Of a DNA stretch of 56,077 nucleotides, positions 8,712 to 16,413 are shown one piece after another. Within the stretch, counting starts at the first letter, position 1; each line of letters starts with the position of its first letter. Source of the DNA: Desulfonatronum sp. SC1 (lineage in GTDB: Bacteria; Desulfobacterota; Desulfovibrionia; Desulfovibrionales; Desulfonatronaceae); assembly GCF_003046795.1 (NCBI RefSeq), contig NZ_PZKN01000029.1:1-56077 (forward strand), given 5' to 3'. The position numbers and the translations under genes were made by a program. Under the pieces are notes generated by a model. It saw only the letters and a program-made list of their open reading frames with translations. It was not told the DNA's origin and searched no databases.

Positions 8712-9062
8712 TCAACGCAAAATTGCGATCCTGGTTTCCGGGCCATAGCCGGTTACGGCTGTTTTGCCCCACCCGCCGGGTTTGACCTCGTTGCCCGGCC
8801 TCAACTCGTAGTCTTTGCCGTCGCCCTCGGACGTGACCCAGGCCCGACCGCTGAGGCAGACCACGCGCACCCGTTTTCGTCCGGCAATGGTGGCGATTTG
8901 TCGGTCGCGCAAGGTGATTTCCACGGGGCGTCTGGCCAAAAATAGTCCGGCAAGAACCAGTATGTCGCCGCCGAGAATGGTTATCCGTTTCCGTAGCCCT
9001 TGCAACACCCCTGTTTCCATGCTCGGCGTGTCAATTCGACCCGCGCATCTCCCCGTGACCAT
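8712..9062 (-). CDS. DUF2917-like small protein
   Basis: 116 aa. The central and C-terminal part reads RVVCLSGRAWVTSEGDGKD, then YELRPGNEV. This fits the DUF2917 pattern of a small beta-rich cupin-like fold (a Leu/Val-rich strand, G-x-x-W-V-T, D-Y-x-L, G-x-E/V). No catalytic residues are evident. It is divergent from the MocR-type regulator at 9229, and the shared upstream space suggests that this regulator may control it. The start is uncertain; another Met lies at residue 15. Confidence 0.6.
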   Translation of the reverse strand: MVTGRCAGRIDTPSMETGVLQGLRKRITILGGDILVLAGLFLARRPVEITLRDRQIATIAGRKRVRVVCLSGRAWVTSEGDGKDYELRPGNEVKPGGWGKTAVTGYGPETRIAILR

Positions 9063-9228
9063 GGTCGTCCTCCTGGAGCTGAAGATTTCTCCGTAATATT
9101 TTCCGCTGGGCGTGGTCCGCGCTTGACCCGTCGCGGTGAGGAGAGATAGACCCTGAAAACTGTTTCATGAACAGATACAGAAAAAGAGGAAAATGGTCAT
9201 AACAGTTCTGCGGCGAAGGAGAAGCGAG

Positions 9229-10671
9229 ATGGATATGATGCGAACGACTTCCGAGCAATTTCGGTATGTTGCCGTTGAAAAGCAAGTCATGGAACAGATC
9301 GAACACGGCGTGCTGCGCCCTGGGGACAAGCTGCCTTCGCTCCGCAAGCAGAGCAGCAGGCTCCGTGTCAGCCTGGCCACGGTGAATCAGGCATATTTGG
9401 AATTGGAGCGCAAGGGCGTGGTTGAGGCTCGGCCAAAGTCCGGCTTTTTCGTGCGATCCGGCTTTCGCGGCACTTTGGAGTCGCCCTGCCGCACCCCTTC
9501 GGATCTCGTGCCCACCAGTGCCACTCGAGGCGAGTTGATCCGCACGGTATTCAAGGGCGTGGGACGGGAGGACATCCTGCCGTTCGGCGTGGCCACCATC
9601 GGCCAGGAACTGTTGCCCATCAAGGCGCTTAGTCGGATACTCATTTCAATGGTTCGCGAAATGCCCATGGCCGCGGCGCAGTACGAGCCCATTGAGGGGG
9701 ACCCGGAACTGCGAAGGCAGATCGCCCTGCGTGTCACGGAGGACGGCGTCTCGTCTCGTGCCGAGGAAGTCATCGTCACCTCCGGTTGCCAGGAGGCTTT
9801 GAACATCGCCCTGCGCGTTTTGACCAGGCCGGGGGACATTGTGCTCATCGCGGCCCCGGCTTACTACTGTTTTCTGCATTTGCTGGAAAACCTGGGGCTC
9901 CGGGCCGTGGAAATCTCCTCCTGCCCTGAAAACGGGATTAATCCCGAAGACGTACGCCGAGCCGTGACCTTGCACGACGTCAAGGCCTGCATTTTCAATC
10001 CCAATTTCAACAATCCCGACGGCTCGCTCACCCCGGACGAGGCCAAGAAGGAAATCGTTTCCATCCTGTCGAAAAAGGACATCCCGTTGATCGAGGACGA
10101 GGTCTACGCGGACATTTATTTCGGACCGGTCCGCCCCTTGAGTTGCCGGGCGTTCGACTCCAAGGGGCTGGTCATTCAGTGTTCTTCGTTTTCTAAGACC
10201 CTGGCTCCGGGCTATCGCGTGGGCTGGATCATGCCCGGTCGGTATTTCACCAAGGCCTTCGAGGTCAAAGCCACCACCAACATCTGCTCGGCCACACCGA
10301 CCCAGCGGGCCGTGGCCGAGTATCTCCGGGCCGGGCAGTACCAGCGGCATCTCAAGCGACTGCGCGGCGGCATCGAGGAACAAATGCGGCATATGCACTG
10401 CCTTATCGCGCGGTATTTTCCAGAAACCACCCGGGTTACCCGCCCCACCGGAGGGGCCGTGCTCTGGTTGGAGTTGGCTTCGAGCGTGGATTCGGTGAAG
10501 TATTTCTATCGTGCCCTGGAAAAGGGCATCGGCGTGGCCCCGGGCGTGGCTTTTTCCAGCCAGGACAAATTCAGCAATTACATCCGGCTCAGTTGCGGTC
10601 ATGCCGTTTCCCAGGATCTGGAGGCGGGGATTCAAGTTCTGGGCGAACTGGCCCGGAGCATGGGGACGTAG
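9229..10671 (+). CDS. MocR-type regulator: GntR HTH fused to PLP aminotransferase domain
   Basis: 480 aa. Residues about 5-75 form a GntR winged helix, with LRPGDKLPSLRKQSSRLRVS and the recognition region TVNQAYLELERKGVVEARP. The rest is a fold-type I aminotransferase domain: VTSGCQEALNIALRV, NPNFNNPDGS, EDEVYADIYF, and SSFSKTLAPGYRVGW with the PLP lysine near 323. MocR proteins are usually transcription regulators that sense PLP or an amino acid, though a few act as aminotransferases. The ATG at 9229 has AGGAG nearby and is preferred over 9193. The target is unknown; the divergent DUF2917 gene is the obvious candidate. Confidence 0.88.
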   Translation: MDMMRTTSEQFRYVAVEKQVMEQIEHGVLRPGDKLPSLRKQSSRLRVSLATVNQAYLELERKGVVEARPKSGFFVRSGFRGTLESPCRTPSDLVPTSATRGELIRTVFKGVGREDILPFGVATIGQELLPIKALSRILISMVREMPMAAAQYEPIEGDPELRRQIALRVTEDGVSSRAEEVIVTSGCQEALNIALRVLTRPGDIVLIAAPAYYCFLHLLENLGLRAVEISSCPENGINPEDVRRAVTLHDVKACIFNPNFNNPDGSLTPDEAKKEIVSILSKKDIPLIEDEVYADIYFGPVRPLSCRAFDSKGLVIQCSSFSKTLAPGYRVGWIMPGRYFTKAFEVKATTNICSATPTQRAVAEYLRAGQYQRHLKRLRGGIEEQMRHMHCLIARYFPETTRVTRPTGGAVLWLELASSVDSVKYFYRALEKGIGVAPGVAFSSQDKFSNYIRLSCGHAVSQDLEAGIQVLGELARSMGT

Positions 10672-11050
10672 AAATCCTTGAGTCTGGAGCGGAGGGCTCG
10701 ATATGCTTCCGTGAAGCAGAGAGATGGAAGGATGCCTTGCCTAAAAAACAGCGCACGGTCGCGAGTCGAGCAGGATGCAGCGCCAGGACGTTATTCAGCT
10801 TGGGCAGGTGAACTGCAAATCGGTGGAGGCAAGCTGCTTCAGCCCTGCATTCGGTATCCTTGACGCGGAGGGCTTGCTCAAGCAAGTATCCGGCGGCCTG
10901 ACTGTGAAATGTGGTGCGCTGAACAATGACCACCTGCGTTTCGTCCAAGAACGGCTCTGTTCCGTTCGACGCGGGTAAGTGCGCCGTTGTGCGATTAAAT
11001 CACCGTTGAACCTTCAACCGGCATTGCTTTCATTGCCCCCAGATAACACC
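10672..11050. other. Intergenic region between MocR gene and serB, no supported gene
   Basis: 379 bases. Short reading frames exist on both strands (for example 10775-10978 plus, 10589-10948 minus), but none has a recognisable domain or a good ribosome-binding site. A decayed gene is possible. The serB promoter must lie here. Confidence 0.4.
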
Positions 11051-12283
11051 ATGCGCGAAATCATTCTCATTCAATTGACCGGTACGGATCGGGACGGGCT
11101 TTTGGCCGGGATGATGGATCAGTTGGCCGCGTCAGGGACGACGGTCCTGGACATCTCGCAGTCCGTGATTCACGAAGAATTGTCTTTGGGTGTGTTGGTG
11201 GAAGTGCCCCGGGAAAATCAGGCGTCGCCCGTGATCAAGGACTTGTTGTTTTGGGCTTACAACCTGGGTCTGACCCTCAAATTTTCGCCGGTTTCCGAGG
11301 AGGACTACGAACACTGGGTCGGCCAGCAGGGGCGTCGGCGGCACATTGTGACCCTCCTGGGCCGGACCTTGACGGCCGAGAATCTGGGTCGTCTGGCCCG
11401 GGTGATCACGGACAACGGCCTGAGCATTTTCGGCATCACCCGCCTTTCCGGGCGCAGATCCCTGGCCGATCCCGCGGCCATGCCCCGGACCTGCGTGGAA
11501 TTTTCCGTGCGTGGCACCCCGGCGGACATCTCGGCCATGCGCGCCGCTTTTCTGGAGCTGTCCCGGGAACAGGGCATCGACATCGGCTTCCAGGAGGACA
11601 ACGCCTTTCGCCGGATTCGGAGGCTGGTCTGCTTTGACATGGACTCCACCCTGATCCAGGCCGAGGTCATCGACGAGTTGGCCAAGCGGGCCGGGGTGGG
11701 CGAGGAAGTCGTGGCCATCACCGAGGCGGCCATGCGCGGGGAGCTGGATTTTTCCCAGAGCCTGCGTAAGCGGGTGGGCCTGCTGCGAGGGCTTCCGGAG
11801 TCCGTGCTGGAGGAGGTGGCCGCGACCCTGCCGCTGACCGAAGGGGCCGAACGGTTGATCCGCACCCTGAAAAACCTGGGCTACACCATCGCCATTCTGT
11901 CCGGGGGCTTTACTTATTTCGGCCGGCGTCTGCAAGAGCGGCTGGGCATCGACTATCTGCACGCCAACGAACTGGAAATCCGGGACGGTCAGCTTACCGG
12001 CGGGCTGGTGGGCGAGATCGTGGACGGTCCGGGCAAGGCCCGCCTGCTCAAGGAGATCGCGGCCACGGAGCACATTTCCCTGGCCCAGGTCATTGCCGTG
12101 GGGGACGGGGCCAACGACCTGCCCATGCTGGACGTGGCCGGGCTGGGCATCGCCTTTCACGCCAAACCGGTGGTCCGCCGCGGCGCGGGGCAGGCGATCT
12201 CCAATATGGGACTGGACGGAGTGCTCTACTTTTTAGGGTTGCGGGACAGTGAAACCATGGAGGAGTTGGCGGCTCAGGAGTGA
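11051..12283 (+). CDS. serB: Phosphoserine phosphatase with N-terminal ACT domains
   Basis: 410 aa from the ATG at 11051 (MREIILIQLTGTDRDGLL). An ACT domain starts at once, a second ACT-like region covers about 95-180 (HIVTLLGRTLTAENLGRLA), and the HAD phosphatase domain follows from about 190. The nucleophile motif is CFDMDSTLI (Asp about 195), motif II is ILSGGFTYF, and motif III/IV is GDGANDLPML. It hydrolyses phosphoserine in the last step of serine synthesis, and the ACT part probably senses serine. The reading frame is open upstream to 10979, but that extension matches nothing in the family. Confidence 0.93.
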   Translation: MREIILIQLTGTDRDGLLAGMMDQLAASGTTVLDISQSVIHEELSLGVLVEVPRENQASPVIKDLLFWAYNLGLTLKFSPVSEEDYEHWVGQQGRRRHIVTLLGRTLTAENLGRLARVITDNGLSIFGITRLSGRRSLADPAAMPRTCVEFSVRGTPADISAMRAAFLELSREQGIDIGFQEDNAFRRIRRLVCFDMDSTLIQAEVIDELAKRAGVGEEVVAITEAAMRGELDFSQSLRKRVGLLRGLPESVLEEVAATLPLTEGAERLIRTLKNLGYTIAILSGGFTYFGRRLQERLGIDYLHANELEIRDGQLTGGLVGEIVDGPGKARLLKEIAATEHISLAQVIAVGDGANDLPMLDVAGLGIAFHAKPVVRRGAGQAISNMGLDGVLYFLGLRDSETMEELAAQE

Positions 12284-12313
12284 TCCGATCTGAAACCATA
12301 TAGTAATGATGCT

Positions 12314-12416
12314 GCCGGGGTCGGAGTCGGTATCGGTATCGGTATCGAAAACGATGGGATGCGTTCAAAATTCTTCCTGTTTCGATACCGATACCGACCC
12401 CGACCCCGATTGCCGG
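12314..12416. repeat. Palindrome built from GGTATC-type hexamer repeats (copy 1)
   Basis: The left arm (12314-12349) is a chain of 6-base units of the kind GGGGTC, GGAGTC, GGTATC, GGTATC, GGTATC. The right arm (12381-12416) is nearly its reverse complement, starting TTCGATACCGATACCGACCC. Together they can form a long stem of more than 30 base pairs with a loop of about 31. It lies between serB and the convergent marC-type gene. A second copy is at 26991. Confidence 0.8.
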
Positions 12417-12458
12417 AGCAAGAGCAGACACAAAATGTGCTGAAGAGTTACGATTGTC

Positions 12459-13064
12459 TTACAGTTCCAGCATGCCCCGGATGCCGGTGAATATGATCTG
12501 AGCGGAGAGGGCGGAGAGGATCAGGCCGGTGATTTTGGAGAGGATGGTCAGGCCCAGGCGGCCCACGACCCGTTCGATGGTGTTGGCGGCCAGCAGCATC
12601 AGGCCCACGGACAGGCTGGCGCAGATGAAGGCCCCGATGCTGATCAGCCGTTCACCCAGCGTGTCCACGCCAGCGCCGATGACCAGCAGGGCGCCCACGG
12701 TGGCCGGACCGATGGTGATGGGAATGGCCAGGGGGACCACGCTGATGTCGCCGTCCGCTTCCTGGGTCGGCTCGACCCGGGTGCCCCGGACCAGGGACAC
12801 GGCGGAGAGGAAGAGCAGGGCCCCCGCGCCGATGCGGAAGGCGTCCAGGGTGATGCCGAAGACGTTGAAGATGGCGTTGCCGGCCACCGAGAGGATACAC
12901 CCGGTCACGGTCACGGCCAGGGCGACCCGCCGGGCCAGGCGTCGGCGTTCGGGAATGGCCAGTTCCTTGGTCATGGACAGGAAGGCCGAGAGGACGAAAA
13001 AGGGCGTGAGCAGGAAAAAGAGCTTAATGTACACGCTCACGAACAGGTTCAGATTTTCGGTCAT
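12459..13064 (-). CDS. MarC family integral membrane protein
   Basis: 201 aa with about six hydrophobic segments. The family features are the N-terminal FFLLTPFFVLSAFLSMT and the conserved segment VVPLAIPITIGPATVGALL (about 110-128), which fits the (I/V)P(L/I)xxGPG-type motif of MarC/UPF0056 proteins. The biochemical function of this inner-membrane family is not settled, despite the old multiple-antibiotic-resistance name. It starts 4 bases after the stop of the TrhA-like gene, so the two form an operon. Confidence 0.82.
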   Translation of the reverse strand: MTENLNLFVSVYIKLFFLLTPFFVLSAFLSMTKELAIPERRRLARRVALAVTVTGCILSVAGNAIFNVFGITLDAFRIGAGALLFLSAVSLVRGTRVEPTQEADGDISVVPLAIPITIGPATVGALLVIGAGVDTLGERLISIGAFICASLSVGLMLLAANTIERVVGRLGLTILSKITGLILSALSAQIIFTGIRGMLEL

Positions 13065-13068
13065 GACA

Positions 13069-13800
13069 TCAGGCGCTGATCGGGATGACGTAGAGCAGGA
13101 TCGCGAAGAAGTGCATCACGCTGCCGGCCAGGACAAACAGGTGCCAGATGGCGTGGTTGTGCGGCAGACTGCGCCAGACGTAGAAACCAATCCCTCCGGT
13201 GTAGGCCAGGCCCCCAAGGGCCAGCAGGAGCAGCCCGCCGGGGGCTACGGCGTGCAAAAGCGGCTTGGTGGCCGCGACCACGGCCCAGCCCATGCCCACG
13301 TAGAGAAGCACTGAGAGCACCCGGAAGCGACGCCACGGTGTCAGTTGGAGCACGATGCCCAAAACGGCCAGCCCCCAGATCGTGCCGAACAGGGACCAGC
13401 CCCACGGCCCGCGCAGATTGACCAGGGTGAAGGGCGTATAGGTTCCGGCAATGAGCAGGAAAATGGCGCAGTGATCAAAGATTCGGAGAACCTGTTTGGC
13501 ACCGGGGTGCGTGATCCCGTGGTACAGGGTGGACGCCGTGTACAGCAGGATCATGGTGGCCCCGAAAATGCTGCAACTGACGATGTGCCAGGCGTCTCCG
13601 TATCTGCTGGCCAAACCGGTCAGAACCGCGAGGCCGGCGACGGAGAACAGAATCCCCACGCCATGGGTGATGCTGTTGGCGATCTCTTCACGCAGGGAGT
13701 ATCTTCCAGATATATTCTGGGCAGATATATTCTGGGTGGATATGTTCTGGGCGACCATGGGAATCTCGCTTTTTGTCGAGGTTGTCGGGATCGCGACCAT
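13069..13800 (-). CDS. TrhA / haemolysin III family membrane protein (PAQR fold)
   Basis: 243 aa. After residue 33 the sequence GRYSLREEIANSITHGVG is the usual N-terminal start of bacterial HlyIII/TrhA proteins. Seven membrane segments follow, and the motifs STLYHGITHP (with Ser and His of the PAQR metal site), FDHCAIFLLIAGTYTPF and a C-terminal HNHAIWHLFVLAGSVMHFF are present. Family members are linked to membrane fluidity control. The first 33 residues are extra and contain a threefold repeat of (A/T)QNIS from a 15-base DNA repeat; translation may really begin at the internal Met15 or nearby. It is cotranscribed with the MarC-type gene. Confidence 0.85.
   Translation of the reverse strand: MVAIPTTSTKSEIPMVAQNISTQNISAQNISGRYSLREEIANSITHGVGILFSVAGLAVLTGLASRYGDAWHIVSCSIFGATMILLYTASTLYHGITHPGAKQVLRIFDHCAIFLLIAGTYTPFTLVNLRGPWGWSLFGTIWGLAVLGIVLQLTPWRRFRVLSVLLYVGMGWAVVAATKPLLHAVAPGGLLLLALGGLAYTGGIGFYVWRSLPHNHAIWHLFVLAGSVMHFFAILLYVIPISA
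13709..13753 (-). repeat. 15-bp tandem repeat in the 5' end of the TrhA-like gene
   Basis: Three tandem copies of a 15-base unit, GATATATTCTGGGCA on the plus strand, differ at a few bases. Read on the minus strand they encode the repeated pentapeptide A/T-Q-N-I-S. Because the unit is a multiple of three, changes in copy number would keep the frame. An alternative view is that this is leader DNA and the true start lies further in. Confidence 0.8.
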
Positions 13801-13866
13801 TTTGCGGAGATTTCAGGTAATGGCGTGAGTTGCGCCGGACTTCCTGGCGATGCGATGAGTTCGTCT

Positions 13867-14481
13867 CTACACCTTTTGCTCCACATCCGCAAAGCAGGGA
13901 ATGCAGTAGGTTTCGCCGGCGAAGCGGCGGGTGCGGGATTCCATGGTTGATTCGCCGCAGGCCGAGCAGGTCAGGCTGTCCAGGATTTTGGCCGACCGGG
14001 GAGCGGGTTGGGCCGGGGCGGCCACGGTGAACAGGTCGTCCAGGGGGGCCTCGAAGACGCGTTGACGAGCTTGAGCCTTGAGCGACTTGGCCCGGTGTTG
14101 CTCGTCCTCCGAGGCTGTACCGGCGAAGACCTTTTTCATCAGATCACGCAGTTCTTGGCCTTCCGGACCCATGGCCTCGCGGTGGAACACGGCGCGCAGG
14201 GCCTTGTTGTCCGTGGTCCGGTAGAAGGAAAAGGCCGTCTTGCCCAGGTCCTTGTGGATCAGATTCCCCTTTCCCAGAGTGCAGCCGGTGAGCACCTGAA
14301 TGCCGTCCACCCCGCACATGTCCGTTTCCACCACCGCTATGATCGGGATTTCGTCGTTGTGCCCGAGTTCCCGCAGGCAAAGCTCCGCGGCCCGCAGGCC
14401 GATCCACAGTCCCGGACATTCATGGCCGTGAAAGGATACGGCCCGGTCGATTTGCTCCTGGGTCAGAGTGCAGTTGGGCAT
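13867..14481 (-). CDS. FmdE family protein with C-terminal zinc ribbon
   Basis: 204 aa. The N-terminal FmdE domain has the hallmark FHGHECPGLWIGLRA (17-31) with His18, His20 and Cys22, then ETDMCGVDGIQVLTGCTLGKGN. The C-terminal ribbon has C-x2-C near 172 and C-x2-C near 193. FmdE was named after molybdenum formylmethanofuran dehydrogenase operons, but its function in bacteria is unsettled; a role in metal or pterin handling is often suggested. It lies just downstream of the FecBCD-like transporter on the same strand, which suggests a role tied to the imported metal or chelate. A 32-bp palindrome separates it from the ATPase gene. Confidence 0.87.
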   Translation of the reverse strand: MPNCTLTQEQIDRAVSFHGHECPGLWIGLRAAELCLRELGHNDEIPIIAVVETDMCGVDGIQVLTGCTLGKGNLIHKDLGKTAFSFYRTTDNKALRAVFHREAMGPEGQELRDLMKKVFAGTASEDEQHRAKSLKAQARQRVFEAPLDDLFTVAAPAQPAPRSAKILDSLTCSACGESTMESRTRRFAGETYCIPCFADVEQKV

Positions 14482-14523
14482 TTTCTATTTTCCTGTTTTT
14501 GGGTCGTTGGAGAAAAATCCGTC

Positions 14524-14555
14524 CCGTAGGGGCACGGCGCGCCGTGCCCCTACGG
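14524..14555. repeat. Perfect 32-bp palindrome, GTAGGGGC type (copy 1)
   Basis: A perfect inverted repeat with no loop, starting CCGTAGGGGCACGGCG. It lies between the FecE-like ATPase gene and the fmdE-like gene. Its outer part is shared with the palindrome at 51228. It may stabilise or end the upstream transcript. Confidence 0.85.
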
Positions 14556-14588
14556 CGTGAAACGGCGCGAATATTGTTCCGTATACAT

Positions 14589-15341
14589 TCACCGGGGCAC
14601 GACCACAGTCTGTCCCTGATGGCGCAGGATGTCCACCTGGACGCCGTAGACCTCGTGAACCATGTCCGGGGTCAGGTCCGTGTTGCAGCCGCAGCAAAAG
14701 ACTTTGCCCTCCTTGATGAACACGAAGGCGTCGGAGAAGCGGAAGGCCATGTTCAGGTCGTGCATGGTCATCACCGCGGCCAGTTTGTGTTCGTGGACCA
14801 CATGGCGGATGGTGCGCAGGATTTCCAGTTGGTTTTTGAGGTCCAGGCTGCTGGTGGGTTCGTCCAGCAGAAGCACCGAGGGTTCCTGGACCAGGGCCCG
14901 GGCAATGCAGACCTTTTGCAGTTCTCCGCCGCTCATCTCGTTGATATGCCGCAGGGCCAGGTGATCCAGGCCGAGCTGTTTCAAGGCCCCGTCCACCATG
15001 CGCAGGTCCGCCTCGGAGGTCCGCCAGCGCAGGTGCGGCTTGCGGCCCAGGAGTACGGCGTCAAAGGCGGTCATCCGCCCGGCCTCATTGCGCTGGGCCA
15101 CGTAGCCCAGGCGTTTGGCGATGTCCCCGGCGCGCATCCGGAAGACGTCGGCGTTTTCCACCATCACGGCGCCGGTTTTGGGTTTGAGCATGGCGTTGAT
15201 GCAGCGCAGCAAGGTGGTTTTACCCACGCCGTTGGGGCCCAGGATGGTCAGGACCTGGCCCTGGTCAACGCTGAAGTCCAGACCGTGCAGAACCATCCGG
15301 CCGTTGTAGCCGATGCGGATGTTTTGTACGTCCAGGATCAT
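14589..15341 (-). CDS. ABC transporter ATP-binding protein, FecE/BtuD type
   Basis: 250 aa, the normal length for iron-chelate or cobalamin importer ATPases. The Walker A motif is GPNGVGKTT (35-43), the signature MSGGELQKV (136-144), Walker B VLLLDEPTSSLD (156-167), and the switch His in MTMHDLN. The ATG at 15341 overlaps the stop of the permease gene (ATGA), a sign of coupling. A CCGC motif near 215 (FCCGCN) is unusual and could bind metal. It energises uptake by the permease and binding protein encoded just upstream. Confidence 0.9.
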   Translation of the reverse strand: MILDVQNIRIGYNGRMVLHGLDFSVDQGQVLTILGPNGVGKTTLLRCINAMLKPKTGAVMVENADVFRMRAGDIAKRLGYVAQRNEAGRMTAFDAVLLGRKPHLRWRTSEADLRMVDGALKQLGLDHLALRHINEMSGGELQKVCIARALVQEPSVLLLDEPTSSLDLKNQLEILRTIRHVVHEHKLAAVMTMHDLNMAFRFSDAFVFIKEGKVFCCGCNTDLTPDMVHEVYGVQVDILRHQGQTVVVPR

Positions 15342-16411
15342 CGGTTGCGTCCCCGGATCAGCAGATAGAGGAAGGTCGGCGCGCCCAGGAAGGCGGTGAG
15401 GATGGATACCGGGAGCATCCGGGGGGCGAGCAGCATGCGGGCAGCGATGTCCGCGGCCAGGAGCAGGCAGGCACCGGTCAGGGCCGAGGCCGGAAGCAGG
15501 AAGCGGTGGTCGTCGCCGATGACCCGGCGGACGATATGCGGGCAGACCAGTCCGACGAAGCCGATGATTCCCAGGAAGGAGACGATCACCGCGGTAACCA
15601 GGGACGCCGTGAGCATCCCGACCATCCGGACCAGCTCCACCCGGACGCCCAGTCCTCTGGCCGTCTCGTCCCCGGCGTCGATGGCGTTGTAGTTCCAGCG
15701 GTTGAGGATGAAAAAAAGCACCGCACCGGACACGACCACGGCCATGAAGCCCACCTCCGGCCATCCGGCCCGGCCCACGTCGCCGAAGGTCCAAAAGACC
15801 ATGGCCGCCAATTGCACGTCGTCGGCAAAATACTGCAAAAACATGGTCCCCGCGGAAAAGAGCGAGCCCAGGGCCACCCCGCTGAGGACCATCACCTCCG
15901 GACTGGCCCCGCGCAGCCGGGCAATGGCGATGATGATCAGCGAGGCGGCCATGCAGGCGATGAACGCGGATAAGGTGGTCAGGTAAGGATTGATGATGCT
16001 CACCGCGCCCACCTGGGTGCTCTGCATGGTTCCGGAGCCCAGGAGCATCACGGAGAAGGCCGCCCCAAAGGCCCCGGCCTGGGAAATGCCCAAAGTGAAG
16101 GGCGAGCCCAGGGGATTGCGCAGGATGGACTGCATGGCCGCCCCGGCCGCGGCCAGCCCGGCCCCGGCCAGGATCGCGGCCAGGGCATGAGGCAGGCGGA
16201 TGTTCCGGACGATGATCTCGTACCGGGTATCCTCTCCCAGGCCGAAAAAGGCCAGAACCACTTCCCAGGGAGGGATACGCACCGCACCGAAGGATACGGC
16301 CAGAATCAGCAGGACGCCGGTCAGCCCGGCCAGGAAGACCAGGAACAGAATCTTGCGGCCGATGTACGCGCTGTAGGTCGTCGGGATCTGGCCGTGATCA
16401 AAATGGCTCAT
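15338..16411 (-). CDS. FecCD family ABC transporter permease
   Basis: 357 aa, with about ten hydrophobic segments. The motifs RNIRLPHALAAILAGAGLA and SILRNPLGSPFTLGISQAGAFGAA are diagnostic of the FecCD/BtuC permeases, which import iron-siderophore, haem or cobalamin. The C-terminal part has GFVGLVCPHIVRRVIGDDHR. It lies between the binding protein gene (2 bases away) and the ATPase gene (4-base overlap), so the three form one operon. The substrate cannot be read from the sequence. Confidence 0.92.
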   Translation of the reverse strand: MSHFDHGQIPTTYSAYIGRKILFLVFLAGLTGVLLILAVSFGAVRIPPWEVVLAFFGLGEDTRYEIIVRNIRLPHALAAILAGAGLAAAGAAMQSILRNPLGSPFTLGISQAGAFGAAFSVMLLGSGTMQSTQVGAVSIINPYLTTLSAFIACMAASLIIIAIARLRGASPEVMVLSGVALGSLFSAGTMFLQYFADDVQLAAMVFWTFGDVGRAGWPEVGFMAVVVSGAVLFFILNRWNYNAIDAGDETARGLGVRVELVRMVGMLTASLVTAVIVSFLGIIGFVGLVCPHIVRRVIGDDHRFLLPASALTGACLLLAADIAARMLLAPRMLPVSILTAFLGAPTFLYLLIRGRNR

Positions 16412-16413
16412 GA

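Noticed and set aside
10589-10978. Small genes between the MocR gene and serB on either strand
   Set aside because: No domain, no good ribosome-binding site, and both frames overlap each other.
14589-15794. A 401-aa frame as one protein
   Set aside because: Only the last 250 codons match an ABC ATPase. The upstream part is antiparallel-frame translation of the FecCD permease gene.
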